DNA of 43,281 bases from assembly GCF_001493375.1 (NCBI RefSeq), contig NZ_LN929894.1:194657-237937 (forward strand). The letters run 5' to 3'. Under the pieces are notes generated by a model. That model searched no databases. It saw nothing but the letters and a program-made list of their open reading frames with translations, and was not told the DNA's origin. Below, in pieces: positions 17,125 to 26,137 of this stretch. Each line of letters starts with the position of its first letter. Within the stretch, counting starts at the first letter, position 1. Origin of the DNA: Streptomyces specialis (lineage in GTDB: Bacteria > Actinomycetota > Actinomycetes > Streptomycetales > Streptomycetaceae). Made by a program: the position numbers and the translations under genes.

Positions 17125-18117
17125 CTAAAGGCCCCGCAGCCGCTGGGCGGCGTACGGATCGGGCACCGAGGTGCGGTGCAGGATCTCGGTGACGAACTGC
17201 TCGGTGGTGTGCCGGTTGAGCTGCGCCTGCGCGGACGGCAGCAGCCGGTGGGCCAGCACCGGCACGGCCAGGTGCTGGACGTCGTCGGGCAGCACGAAGC
17301 CGCGCCCGGCCAGCGCCGCCGCGGCCTTCGCCGCGCGCAGCAGGTGCAGCGTGGCGCGCGGCGAGGCCCCGAGCCGCAGCTCGGGGTGGCCGCGGGTGGC
17401 GGTGGTCAGGTCGACCGCGTACCGGCGCACCGCGTCCGACACGTGGATCTCGCGCACGGCCTCGATCAGCTTCTTGATGTCGTCGGCGTGCGCGGCGGGC
17501 CGCAGTGCCTCCAGCGGCGAGAACCCGCCGTGCGTCTCCAGCATCCGCAGCTCGGCCTCGGGGCTCGGGTAACCCACCGAGACGCGGGCCATGAAGCGGT
17601 CGCGCTGCGCCTCGGGCAGGGGGTACGTGCCCTCCATCTCGACCGGGTTCTGGGTCGCGATGACCATGAACGGCGACGGCAGCCCGTACGTGCTGCCGTC
17701 CGCCGTGACCTGCCGCTCCTCCATCGCCTCCAGCAGCGCCGACTGGGTCTTCGGCGAGGCGCGGTTGATCTCGTCCCCGATGACGATCTGCGCGAACACC
17801 GCGCCCGGCTTGAACTCGAACTCCCCGCGCCGCTGGTCGTAGACGCTGACGCCGGTGATGTCCGACGGCAGCAGGTCCGGGGTGAACTGGATGCGCTGCA
17901 CCGAGCAGTCGATGGACTTCGCCAGCGCCTTCGCCAGCATCGTCTTGCCCACCCCGGGCACGTCCTCGAGCAGCAGGTGCCCCTCGGCGAGCAGCACCGT
18001 CAACGAGAGCCGCACGACCTCCGGCTTTCCCTCGATCACGCTCTCCACGGCGCGGCGCACCTGCTCCGCCGTGGCGCTCAGATCGGTGAGCTTCGTTTGC
18101 TCCCCATAGGTCGTCAC
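17125..18117 (-). CDS. MoxR-family AAA+ ATPase
   Basis: A 330-aa cytosolic AAA+ ATPase of the MoxR/AAA_3 group, thought to act as a chaperone in maturing a membrane or vWA partner. Walker A is DVPGVGKTMLAKAL (Gly55-Thr59) and Walker B is IVIGDEINRA (Asp115-Glu116). Other conserved blocks are RIQFTPDLLPSDITG, the sensor FMVIATQNPVE, LPEAQRDRF (Arg finger region) and GASPRATLHLLRAAKA in the lid domain. The GTG at 18117 is preceded by AGGAGG. First gene of the operon with DUF58 and the transglutaminase protein. Confidence 0.95.
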   Translation of the reverse strand: MTTYGEQTKLTDLSATAEQVRRAVESVIEGKPEVVRLSLTVLLAEGHLLLEDVPGVGKTMLAKALAKSIDCSVQRIQFTPDLLPSDITGVSVYDQRRGEFEFKPGAVFAQIVIGDEINRASPKTQSALLEAMEERQVTADGSTYGLPSPFMVIATQNPVEMEGTYPLPEAQRDRFMARVSVGYPSPEAELRMLETHGGFSPLEALRPAAHADDIKKLIEAVREIHVSDAVRRYAVDLTTATRGHPELRLGASPRATLHLLRAAKAAAALAGRGFVLPDDVQHLAVPVLAHRLLPSAQAQLNRHTTEQFVTEILHRTSVPDPYAAQRLRGL

Positions 18118-18260
18118 CCGGCCCTCCTCGGTCCCTCATCCCATACCCGGCCCGACACGCGGCCCTCGGCGGCGCCGACCACGCGTCGGTGACCGCGACA
18201 CCCGAACGGGCCCGTACGGTTGCCGCCCCGCAGCATTCTTCACACTACGGGGGGCACACG

Positions 18261-18776
18261 TCACGGGGTGGGGGTGTTCTCCGGGTCGATCTCGCGCAGC
18301 AGACCGGTCGTCACGTCGAACACGAAACCGCGTACGTCATCAGTGTGCGGGAGAAAAGGCGAGGTCCGCACGCGGGCCATGGACTGCCGGACGTCCTGGT
18401 CGAGGTCCTTGAACGACTCGACCGCCCACGCGGGCTTCTGGCCGACCTCCAGCTCCAGATCGTGCCGCCACTCCTCGGAGAGGTTCAGGAGCCCGCAGCC
18501 CGTGTGGTGGATGAGCACGACGGCGTTGGTGCCCAGGCCGCGCTGACTGATGGTCAGCGAGCGGATGACGTCGTCCGTCACCACGCCGCCGGCGTTGCGG
18601 ATCGTATGACAGTCGCCCAGTTCGAGGCCGAGGGCGGCGTGGAGGTCGAGCCGGGCGTCCATGCAGGCGACGATGGCCACCTTGCGTACGGGACGCGCGT
18701 CCATGCCGGGGTCCTTGAACCCCTCGGCGTAGCGTTGGTTGGCTGCGACAAGCTCGTCAGTGACCGTATGAGACAT
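18261..18776 (-). CDS. Beta-class carbonic anhydrase
   Basis: A 171-aa zinc enzyme that interconverts CO2 and bicarbonate. The zinc ligands and catalytic dyad are visible: CMDAR gives Cys38, Asp40 and Arg42, and HHTGCG gives His91 and Cys94. TIRNAGG (58-64) is the usual middle block. The length fits the short bacterial beta-CA subgroup. The ATG at 18776 lacks a ribosome binding site, but TACCTT lies 7 nt upstream, suggesting a leaderless mRNA. It is divergent from rsmH and separated from moxR by 143 nt. Confidence 0.95.
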   Translation of the reverse strand: MSHTVTDELVAANQRYAEGFKDPGMDARPVRKVAIVACMDARLDLHAALGLELGDCHTIRNAGGVVTDDVIRSLTISQRGLGTNAVVLIHHTGCGLLNLSEEWRHDLELEVGQKPAWAVESFKDLDQDVRQSMARVRTSPFLPHTDDVRGFVFDVTTGLLREIDPENTPTP

Positions 18777-18783
18777 GTCCGTG

Positions 18784-18789
18784 AAGGTA
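18784..18789 (-). promoter_or_regulatory. Putative -10 box of a leaderless carbonic anhydrase transcript
   Basis: TACCTT on the minus strand ends 7 nt before the ATG at 18776. Confidence 0.45.
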
Positions 18790-18904
18790 ATACGGGTCCG
18801 GGGTGCTCGTCTCGCCGGGGCGGGTGACGCGGGTCACAATTGCCCCCGGACGCCGGGCGCGCTCCGCCCCGGCGCGAAACGCCGCACGCGATCAACCTCA
18901 GTGA

Positions 18905-18932
18905 TTGACCGGGAAAACTGGTGGGCTAATGT
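18905..18932 (+). promoter_or_regulatory. Promoter of the dcw cluster (rsmH)
   Basis: TTGACC (18905-18910), a 16-bp spacer and TAATGT (18927-18932) make a good vegetative sigma-factor promoter, giving a leader of about 65 nt before rsmH. No mraZ gene lies between this promoter and rsmH. Confidence 0.7.
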
Positions 18933-19005
18933 GACGCGGACTGGGAGGCGTGCACAGGCCGCCGTCTTCGCCCGCCACCTGCCTCACCTCCCCTTCGGAA
19001 GGCGC

Positions 19006-19908
19006 ATGACGACCAGCAACGACCGGCCGCCGGAAGCCCGGCACCGCCCCGTCTTGCTCCAGCGCTGCCTGGACCTGCTGGGCCCGGCGCTGCACGGCCG
19101 GGACGCCGTCGCCGTCGACTGCACCCTCGGCCTGGGCGGCCACAGCGAGGCGCTGCTGACCGCCTTCCCCGCCCTCCGGCTGATCGCCCTCGACCGCGAC
19201 CCGGCCGCGCTGGAACTCGCCGGCGAGCGCCTCGCCCCCCACGGCGACCGGGCGACCCTGGTCCACGCGGTCTACGACGAACTCCCCGCCGTCCTCGCCC
19301 GGCTCGGGGTGGCCTCGGTGGCCGGGGTCCTGTTCGACCTCGGCGTCTCCTCGATGCAACTCGACGAGGCCGACCGGGGTTTCGCCTACGCGCAGGACGC
19401 GCCGCTCGACATGCGGATGGACCAGTCGGCAGGGCCGAGCGCCGCCGACGTCCTCAACACCTACCCGGCGGGCGAACTGGTCCGCGGGCTGCCCCACTAC
19501 GGCGAGGAACGGTTCGCCCGCCGCATCGTCGACGCGGTGGTCCGCGAACGCGCCCGCGAGCCGATCACCACCAGCGCCCGGCTCGTCGCCCTCATCCGCG
19601 AGGCCCTGCCCCAGGCGGCCATGCGGACCGGCGGCAACCCCGCCAAGCGCACGTTCCAGGCCCTGCGCATCGAGGTCAACGGCGAACTCGCCTCGCTGGA
19701 ACGCGCCGCCCCCGCCGCTCTCGACGCCCTGGCGGTCGGCGGCCGGATCGTCGTCCTGTCGTACCAGTCGCTGGAGGACCGGCTCGTCAAGCGGGCACTG
19801 GCCGAGGGCGCGCGGAGCACCGCCCCGGCGGGCCTGCCCGTCGTCCCCGAGCAGTACCAGCCCCGGCTGCGCCTGCTCACCCGGGGCGCGGAGCTGCCCA
19901 CCCCCCGG
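19006..19908 (+). CDS. rsmH: 16S rRNA m4C1402 methyltransferase RsmH (3' end replaced by adapter)
   Basis: N4-methylates C1402 of 16S rRNA; first gene of the dcw cluster. ATG 19006 has GGAAGG upstream. [27 protein letters not shown] (SAM site, near 39-51), [46 protein letters not shown] and [13 protein letters not shown] are all in family order. About 301 genuine residues remain. The frame then reads into Nextera adapter (residues LYTSPSPRD), so the ORF ending at 19971 is an artefact and the last few residues are missing. Confidence 0.95.
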
Positions 19909-19982
19909 CTCTTATACACATCTCCCAGCCCACGAGACAGGCAGAAATCTCGGATGCCGTCCTCTGCTTGAAAAAAAAAAAA
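19909..19982 (+). other. Illumina Nextera i7 adapter with P7 end and poly-A (contaminant)
   Basis: The mosaic end CTCTTATACACATCT (19909-19923) is exact. The transposase read-2 tail follows with one mismatch (19924-19938). Next is an 8-nt index AGGCAGAA (19939-19946). The P7 flow-cell sequence (19947-19970) has two mismatches, and twelve A (19971-19982) end it. This order is that of a sequenced Nextera read-through, not of genomic DNA. Confidence 0.98.
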
Positions 19983-20137
19983 TCTCTATCAAACATCACA
20001 TCCCCACCCCAGTATAATATGGAGGGGTTATTTAAGGTAGAAGTGAAAGATCCGGTATTATGCTGGGTGTTGCATCTAGGACTGCATCACTATAGTAGGC
20101 GACCGGGGAGTAGGATGCCGGGAGTAGTGGTGAAGAG
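19983..20137. other. Low-quality filler between the adapter and ftsI (no gene)
   Basis: AT-rich, random-looking sequence unlike the rest of the window. Near its right end GGCGACC and GTGGTGAAGAG resemble degraded pieces of the P5 adapter and mosaic end, so it is probably miscalled read tail. ftsL should lie here and is absent. Confidence 0.8.
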
Positions 20138-20139
20138 CC

Positions 20140-21957
20140 CTGCGCCTGGGCAACCCGCGCCCCCGCCTGCGGCTCATCGGCTTCGCGCTGACGCTGGTCA
20201 TGCTCGCCTTCGGCATCCGCCTGATCCAGGTCCAGGCCGTCGGCGCCGCCGGCTACGCCGAGCAGGCCGCCCTCAACCGGTACGTCACCGTCCCGCTGGC
20301 GGCCCAGCGCGGCGACATCACCGACCGCAACGGCACCGCCCTCGCGACCACCGTCGACTCGTACGACATCACCGCCGACCCGCTCCTGTTCACCGAGGCC
20401 GAGACCGGCGTCACCGACGCCCCCGAGCAGGCCGCCGCGCTCCTCGCCCCCATCCCCGGCCGCGACCAGGCCGAACTGGCCGCCCTCCTCGACGACGCCG
20501 ACTCGCGGTACGCCGCCCTCGCCCGCCAGCAGACCCCGCAGACCTGGCGGCAGATCCAGGACCTGCGCACCGCCCTGGGCGAGCAGGCCGCCAAGGGCAC
20601 CGGCACCCAGGTGCTCGCTGGCGTCTTCGCCGAGGAGAACAGCAAGCGCGTGTACCCGAACGAGGACCTCGCCGCCGCCGTCCTCGGGTTCGTCAACGCG
20701 GAGGGCCACGGCGGCGGCGGCCTCGAAGCTCAGTACGACGAGCAGCTCTCCGGCGAGGACGGCACCGTCACCTACGCCCAGTCCGGCGGCCGGCGGGTGC
20801 CCACCGCCGGTGAGGACGAGCAGCCCGCCGTGCCCGGCACCGACATGGAGCTGACCCTCGACCGCGACATCCAGTGGGCCGCCCAGAGCGCCATCACCGA
20901 GCAGGTCGAGGAGTCCGAGGCCGACGGCGGCTACGTCGTCGTCCAGGACACCACCACCGGCGAGATCCTCGCCCTGGCCAGCGCGCCCGGCTACGACCCC
21001 AACGACATGGCGGAGGCCGACGCCGAGGGCCTGGGCAACCCGGCCCTGGAGGACGCCTTCGAGCTGGGCTCCACCAGCAAGGTCATCACCATGGCCGCCG
21101 TGCTGGAGGAGCAGGCCGCCACCCCGGACACCCACGTCACCGTCCCCAACCGGCTGCCGCGCGCCGACCGCAACTTCGCCGACCACGAGGAACACCCGAC
21201 GCTCTACCTGACCCTCGCCGGGGTCCTGGCCCAGTCGAGCAACATCGGCACCATCCTCGCCGCCGAGGAACTGGGCGACACCCAGGCCGAGGCCAACTCC
21301 GTCCTGTACTCCTACCTGCGCGCCTTCGGCTTCGGCGAGCCCACCGGCCTCGGCTTCCCCGGCGAGACCCCCGGCATCCTCGCCCCGCCCGAGGACTGGG
21401 ACGCCTCGCAGCAGTACACGATCCCGTTCGGCCAGGGCCTGTCCGTCAACGCCGTGCAGGCCGCCTCCGTCTACTCGACGATCGCCAACGGCGGCGAGCG
21501 GATCACCCCCAGCCTGGTCCGCGGCACCACCGGCCCCGACGGCCAGTACGAGCCGGCGCCCGAGCCCGAACGGACCCGCGTCGTCAGCGAGGACACCGCC
21601 CACCAGCTCACCGAGATGCTGGAGACCGTCGTCGTCGACCCCGACGGCACCGGCAGCGCCGCCCAGATCCCCGGCTACCGGGTGGCGGGCAAGACCGGCA
21701 CCGCCAACCGGGTGGACCCGGAGTCCGGCCGCTACGAGGGCTACACCCCGTCGTTCGCCGGTTTCGCGCCCGCCGACGATCCCCGCGTCACCGTGTACTG
21801 CGTCGTGCAGAACCCCACCGCCGGCGGCTACACCGGCAGCGGCGTCTGCGGCCCGGTCTTCAACGAGGTCATGCGGTTCTCGCTGGCGGCCCTGGAGGTC
21901 CCCCCCCCCGGCGAGGAATTCGACGGCCTGCCGGTCACCTTCGATCCCGACGCCTGA
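20140..21957 (+). CDS. ftsI: Septal transpeptidase FtsI/PBP3 (5' end missing)
   Basis: Class B penicillin-binding protein that cross-links septal peptidoglycan. Genuine sequence resumes at LRLGNPRPRLRL, just before the membrane anchor (LIGFALTLVMLAFGIRLIQV), so the start codon and the cytoplasmic N-terminus (about 50 residues in relatives) are lost. RGDITDRNGTALA is the conserved dimerisation-domain entry. The transpeptidase motifs are complete: STSK (serine codon at 21070), SSN (21235-21243) and KTG (21691-21699). It ends 87 nt before murE. The first in-frame ATG (20200) lies inside the anchor helix and is not the real start. Confidence 0.95.
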   Translation: MRLGNPRPRLRLIGFALTLVMLAFGIRLIQVQAVGAAGYAEQAALNRYVTVPLAAQRGDITDRNGTALATTVDSYDITADPLLFTEAETGVTDAPEQAAALLAPIPGRDQAELAALLDDADSRYAALARQQTPQTWRQIQDLRTALGEQAAKGTGTQVLAGVFAEENSKRVYPNEDLAAAVLGFVNAEGHGGGGLEAQYDEQLSGEDGTVTYAQSGGRRVPTAGEDEQPAVPGTDMELTLDRDIQWAAQSAITEQVEESEADGGYVVVQDTTTGEILALASAPGYDPNDMAEADAEGLGNPALEDAFELGSTSKVITMAAVLEEQAATPDTHVTVPNRLPRADRNFADHEEHPTLYLTLAGVLAQSSNIGTILAAEELGDTQAEANSVLYSYLRAFGFGEPTGLGFPGETPGILAPPEDWDASQQYTIPFGQGLSVNAVQAASVYSTIANGGERITPSLVRGTTGPDGQYEPAPEPERTRVVSEDTAHQLTEMLETVVVDPDGTGSAAQIPGYRVAGKTGTANRVDPESGRYEGYTPSFAGFAPADDPRVTVYCVVQNPTAGGYTGSGVCGPVFNEVMRFSLAALEVPPPGEEFDGLPVTFDPDA

Positions 21958-22031
21958 CGAGCGGAGCACGCGCACGTGAGAACCATCCCCGACGGGTCAC
22001 CCTCGTTTCGCCCCACCCCCGGCACGCCCGG

Positions 22032-22037
22032 TACGCT
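22032..22037 (+). promoter_or_regulatory. Putative -10 box of an internal, leaderless murE transcript
   Basis: TACGCT ends 7 nt before the GTG at 22045. If active, murE and the genes after it can be transcribed separately from ftsI. Confidence 0.4.
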
Positions 22038-22044
22038 CACCGCC

Positions 22045-23640
22045 GTGCCACACGCTGATCAGTCCCGCCGGGCGCCGCGCCCCCGGAACGTCCGGCCCGT
22101 GCCGCTGGCGGAGCTGGCCCGGTCGCTCGGCGCGGACGACCCCGCCCCGGGGAGCGGACGGGCCGTCACCGGCATCACCCACGACTCGCGTTCCGTCCGT
22201 CCGGGCGACCTCTACGCGGCGCTGCCCGGCGCCCGCGCGCACGGCGCGGACTTCGCCGGCCAGGCCGCCGCGCTGGGCGCCGTCGCCGTCCTCACCGACC
22301 CCGCGGGCGCCGAACGCGCCGCCGCCGCCGGGCTGCCGGTGCTGACCGTCCCCGACCCGCGCGGCGTGATGGGCGCGCTGGCCGTCACCGTCTACGACGA
22401 CCCGGGCCGCGACCTGCTCCAGATCGGCGTCACCGGGACGGCGGGCAAGACCACCACGACCTACCTCATCGAGGGCGGGCTGCGCCGGGCGGGCGACGGC
22501 GACGGGAAGACCGGGCTGATCGGCACGGTCGAGACCCGCGTCGGTGACGAGCGCGTCAAGTCCGAGCGCACCACCCCCGAGGCGAGCGACCTCCAGGCCC
22601 TGTTCGGCCGGATGCGGGAGAGCGGCGTCCGTTCCGTCGCCATGGAGGTCTCCAGCCACGCGCTCACCCTGGGCCGCGTCGACGGCTGCGTCTTCGACGT
22701 GGCGGTCTTCACCAACCTCAGCCCGGAGCACCTGGACTTCCACGCCGACCTGGAGGACTACTTCCAGGCCAAGGCACGGCTGTTCACGCCCGAACGGTCC
22801 CGCGCGGCCGTCGTCAACCTCGACGACGAACACGGCCGGCGGCTGGCCCGTGAGGCCGGTGTCCCCGTCACCACCTACTCCGCCGAGGGCCACCCCGACG
22901 CCGACTGGCGCGCCGTGGACATCGAGCCGGGCCCGCTCGGCTCCACCTTCACCGCGCTCGGCCCCGACGGCGTCCGCGTCCGGGCCGCCGCCCCGCTGCC
23001 CGGCGCGTTCAACGTCGCCAACGCGCTGGCCGCCCTGGCCGCCCTGGCCGTCGCGGGCCTCGACCCGGTGGCCGCCGCCGAGGGCATCGCCGCCGTCCCC
23101 GGCGTCCCCGGCCGCCTCGAACGGGTCGACGCCGGGCAGCCGTACCTCGCCGTCGTGGACTACGCCCACAAGCCCGACGCGGTCGAGTCCGTGCTGCACG
23201 CCCTCCGCAAGGTGACGACGGGCCGGCTGCACGCCGTCCTCGGCTGCGGCGGCGACCGCGACCCCCACAAGCGGCCCCTGATGGGTGCCGCCCTGGCCCG
23301 GCTGGCCGACACCGCCGTGCTCACCTCGGACAACCCCCGGTCCGAGGACCCGCTCGCCATCCTGGCCGCGATGCTCGCCGGCGCCGCCGAGGTCCCCGCG
23401 CACGAGCGCGGCACCGTGCTGGTCGAAGTGGACCGCGCCGCCGCCATCGCCGCCGCCGTGGCCCGCGCCGAGCCGGGCGACACCGTGGTGGTGGCCGGCA
23501 AGGGGCACGAGCAGGGCCAGGACATCGCCGGAGTCATCCGGCCCTTCGACGACCGTGAGGAGCTGCGCGCGGCCATCGGGCGCGGCTCGCACACCCACCC
23601 GTCCCCGAGAACCGACGCCAGGCGAGGCCCGCTGCAGTGA
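22045..23640 (+). CDS. murE: UDP-MurNAc-tripeptide synthetase MurE
   Basis: ATP-dependent Mur ligase that adds the third residue (diaminopimelate; LL-form in Streptomyces) to UDP-MurNAc-L-Ala-D-Glu. The N-terminal domain has THDSRSVRPGDLYAAL. The ATP site is GVTGTAGKTTTTYLI. Further blocks are TTPEASDL, EVSSHAL, FTNLSPEHLDFH (NLSxEHLDxH), VDYAHKPDAVE, GCGGDRDPHKRP and the DNPRSEDP motif of DAP-adding enzymes. The start is GTG 22045, placed 7 nt after a TACGCT hexamer; GTG 21976 is the in-frame alternative, which adds 23 Pro/Thr-rich residues. It overlaps murF by GTGA. Confidence 0.96.
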   Translation: MPHADQSRRAPRPRNVRPVPLAELARSLGADDPAPGSGRAVTGITHDSRSVRPGDLYAALPGARAHGADFAGQAAALGAVAVLTDPAGAERAAAAGLPVLTVPDPRGVMGALAVTVYDDPGRDLLQIGVTGTAGKTTTTYLIEGGLRRAGDGDGKTGLIGTVETRVGDERVKSERTTPEASDLQALFGRMRESGVRSVAMEVSSHALTLGRVDGCVFDVAVFTNLSPEHLDFHADLEDYFQAKARLFTPERSRAAVVNLDDEHGRRLAREAGVPVTTYSAEGHPDADWRAVDIEPGPLGSTFTALGPDGVRVRAAAPLPGAFNVANALAALAALAVAGLDPVAAAEGIAAVPGVPGRLERVDAGQPYLAVVDYAHKPDAVESVLHALRKVTTGRLHAVLGCGGDRDPHKRPLMGAALARLADTAVLTSDNPRSEDPLAILAAMLAGAAEVPAHERGTVLVEVDRAAAIAAAVARAEPGDTVVVAGKGHEQGQDIAGVIRPFDDREELRAAIGRGSHTHPSPRTDARRGPLQ

Positions 23641-25076
23641 TCCCCCTTCCCGTTGCTGAGCTCATCACGGTCGTGCGGGGAGAGCCGCACGACATACCGG
23701 AGCCGCCACCCCACGTCACCGGGCCCGTGGTCATCGACTCCAGGCTGACCGAGCCCGGCTCACTCTTCGCCGCCCTGCCCGGCGAGAACGTCGACGGCCA
23801 CGACTTCGCCGCCGCCGCCGTCGCCGCGGGCGCCGCGGCGGTGCTCGCCACCCGTCCCGTCGGCGTGCCCGCGATCGTCGTGGACGACGTGACGGAGGCG
23901 CTCGGCGCGCTCGCCCGGCACGTCGTCGCCGGTCTGGGCACCACCGTCGTCGCGCTCACCGGCTCGGCCGGCAAGACCAGCACCAAGGACCTGATCGCCC
24001 AGCTCCTGGAGCGCGCGGGCGAGACGGTCTGGACACCCGGCTCGTTCAACAACGAGATCGGCCTGCCCCTGACCGCGCTGCGCGCCACGGACTCCACCCG
24101 GTTCCTCGTGCTGGAGATGGGCGCCCGGGGCATCGGCCACATCCGCTATCTGACCTCGCTGACACCGCCCCGGATCGGCGTCGTCCTCAACGTCGGCACC
24201 GCGCACATCGGGGAGTTCGGCGGGCGGGAGGCCATCGCCATCGCCAAGGGCGAGCTGGTCGAGGCGCTGCCGTCCGCCGCGGACGGCGGCGTGGCCGTGC
24301 TCAACGCGGACGATCCGCTGGTCCGCGCCATGGCGGCCCGCACCTCCGCGCGCACGCTGCTCTTCGGGGAGTCCCCGGAGGCGGCGATCCGCGCCGAGGA
24401 CCCACGCCTCACGGCCGACGGCCGCCCCTCGTTCCGCCTGCGGACCCCCACCGGGTGCGCCGACGTGACCATGCGCCTGTACGGTGAGCACCACGTGTCG
24501 AACGCGCTTGCCGCTGCCGCTGTGGCGCATGAGGTAGGCATGTCCGCGACGGCGATCGCCGAAACCCTGTCCGCCGCGGGCGCGCTGTCCAAGTGGCGCA
24601 TGGAGGTCACCGAGCGGGCGGACGGCGTGACCATCGTCAACGACGCCTACAACGCCAACCCCGAATCCATGCGGGCCGCGCTGCGCACCCTCGCCGCCAT
24701 GGGCGAGGCCGCCCGCGCGCGGGGGGGCCGTACGTGGGCGGTGCTCGGCCGGATGGCCGAGCTCGGCGACGACGCTTTCGCCGAGCACGACGCGGTCGGG
24801 CGGCTCGCCGTCCGGCTCAACGTCAGCAGGCTCGTGTCGGTGGGCGGCCGGGAGGCCGCCTGGCTGGACATGGGCGCCAAGAACGAGGGTTCGTGGGGTG
24901 AGGAGTCGGTGCACGTGTCCGACGCTCAAGCAGCGGTCGAGCTGCTGCGCGGTGAGCTGCGGCCGGGAGATGTGGTGCTGGTGAAGGCGTCCAGGGCGGT
25001 CGGCCTGGAACGCGTGGCCCTCCGGCTCGCGGACGACGCGGCGGGCGGCGCCGAGGGCGAGGTCGCCGCCCGATGA
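23637..25076 (+). CDS. murF: UDP-MurNAc-pentapeptide synthetase MurF
   Basis: Adds D-Ala-D-Ala to UDP-MurNAc-tripeptide, finishing the soluble precursor. 479 aa. [16 protein letters not shown] begins the substrate domain; [17 protein letters not shown] is the ATP loop; [32 protein letters not shown] and [12 protein letters not shown] are classical MurF blocks. The GTG at 23637 overlaps the murE stop (GTGA), and the stop overlaps mraY (ATGA), showing a tightly coupled operon. It ends at the C-terminal [14 protein letters not shown]. Confidence 0.97.
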   Translation: MIPLPVAELITVVRGEPHDIPEPPPHVTGPVVIDSRLTEPGSLFAALPGENVDGHDFAAAAVAAGAAAVLATRPVGVPAIVVDDVTEALGALARHVVAGLGTTVVALTGSAGKTSTKDLIAQLLERAGETVWTPGSFNNEIGLPLTALRATDSTRFLVLEMGARGIGHIRYLTSLTPPRIGVVLNVGTAHIGEFGGREAIAIAKGELVEALPSAADGGVAVLNADDPLVRAMAARTSARTLLFGESPEAAIRAEDPRLTADGRPSFRLRTPTGCADVTMRLYGEHHVSNALAAAAVAHEVGMSATAIAETLSAAGALSKWRMEVTERADGVTIVNDAYNANPESMRAALRTLAAMGEAARARGGRTWAVLGRMAELGDDAFAEHDAVGRLAVRLNVSRLVSVGGREAAWLDMGAKNEGSWGEESVHVSDAQAAVELLRGELRPGDVVLVKASRAVGLERVALRLADDAAGGAEGEVAAR

Positions 25077-26137
25077 GGCAGATCCTCTTCTCCGGTGCCA
25101 TCGGACTCTTCCTGACCCTGATCGGGACTCCGCTGCTCATCAAGCTGCTCGCCCGCAAGGGATACGGGCAGTACATCCGCGACGACGGCCCGCGTGACCA
25201 CCACAGCAAGCGCGGCACGCCCACCATGGGCGGCATCGCGTTCATCCTGGCCACGCTGATCGCCTACGCGGCGACCAAGATCATGCCCAGTGAACAGCCC
25301 ACCATCTCGGGCCTGCTGGTGCTGTTCCTGATGGCCGGCATGGGCCTGGTCGGCTTCCTGGACGACTACATCAAGATCGTCCGGCGGCGCAGCCTGGGCC
25401 TGCGGGCCGGCGCGAAGATGCTCGGCCAGTTCATCGTGGGCGTCACGTTCGCGATCCTCTCCCTGAACTTCGCGGACGCCCGCCAGCTCACCCCCGCCTC
25501 CACGCACCTGTCGTTCACGCAGGACTTCGCGTGGAGCATCGGGCCGGTGCTGTTCGTGGTGTGGGCGCTGTTCATGATCCTGGCGATGTCCAACGGCGTG
25601 AACCTGACCGACGGTCTGGACGGCCTGGCGACCGGCGCGTCCGTCATGGTCTTCGGCGCGTACGTCTTCATCGGTGTCTGGCAGTACGGCCAGACCTGCT
25701 CGGAGTTCGCCACCGCCGGGGCCTCCTGCTACGAGGTGCGCGACCCGCTCGACGGCGCCATCGTCGCCGCCGCCCTGATGGGCGCGCTCTTCGGCTTCCT
25801 GTGGTGGAACACCTCGCCCGCCAAGATCTTCATGGGCGACACCGGTTCCCTCGCCCTGGGCGGCGCGCTGGCCGGCCTGGCCATCGTCTCCCGCACCGAG
25901 CTGCTGATGGCCGTGCTGGGCGGGCTGTTCGTCCTGATCACCATGTCGGTGGTCATCCAGGTCGGCTCCTTCCGGCTCACCGGCCGCCGCGTGTTCAAGA
26001 TGGCGCCGCTCCAGCACCACTTCGAGCTGAAGGGCTGGAGCGAGGTGCTGGTGGTCGTCAGGTTCTGGATCATCCAGGGCATGTGCGTGATCGTCGGCAT
26101 CGGCATCTTCTACGGCACGTGGGTGGCGGACTGGTGA
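25073..26137 (+). CDS. mraY: Phospho-MurNAc-pentapeptide transferase MraY
   Basis: Integral membrane enzyme that transfers phospho-MurNAc-pentapeptide to undecaprenyl phosphate, giving lipid I. 354 aa with about ten transmembrane helices. The catalytic Asp motifs are [21 protein letters not shown] and [25 protein letters not shown] is the conserved early loop, and [11 protein letters not shown] is the HHH-type motif of the family (one His is Gln). Starts with ATG overlapping the murF stop and overlaps murD by GTGA. Confidence 0.98.
   Translation: MRQILFSGAIGLFLTLIGTPLLIKLLARKGYGQYIRDDGPRDHHSKRGTPTMGGIAFILATLIAYAATKIMPSEQPTISGLLVLFLMAGMGLVGFLDDYIKIVRRRSLGLRAGAKMLGQFIVGVTFAILSLNFADARQLTPASTHLSFTQDFAWSIGPVLFVVWALFMILAMSNGVNLTDGLDGLATGASVMVFGAYVFIGVWQYGQTCSEFATAGASCYEVRDPLDGAIVAAALMGALFGFLWWNTSPAKIFMGDTGSLALGGALAGLAIVSRTELLMAVLGGLFVLITMSVVIQVGSFRLTGRRVFKMAPLQHHFELKGWSEVLVVVRFWIIQGMCVIVGIGIFYGTWVADW

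Noticed and set aside
13339..18192. A 1617-codon plus-strand ORF opposite the moxR-DUF58-transglutaminase operon
   Set aside because: It is an antisense frame kept open by high GC; its composition (Arg, Pro, Gln, His) is not protein-like and three well-supported genes occupy the other strand.
19983..20137. AT-rich island as horizontally acquired DNA
   Set aside because: It is directly preceded by a full sequencing adapter and poly-A and holds no gene or repeat.
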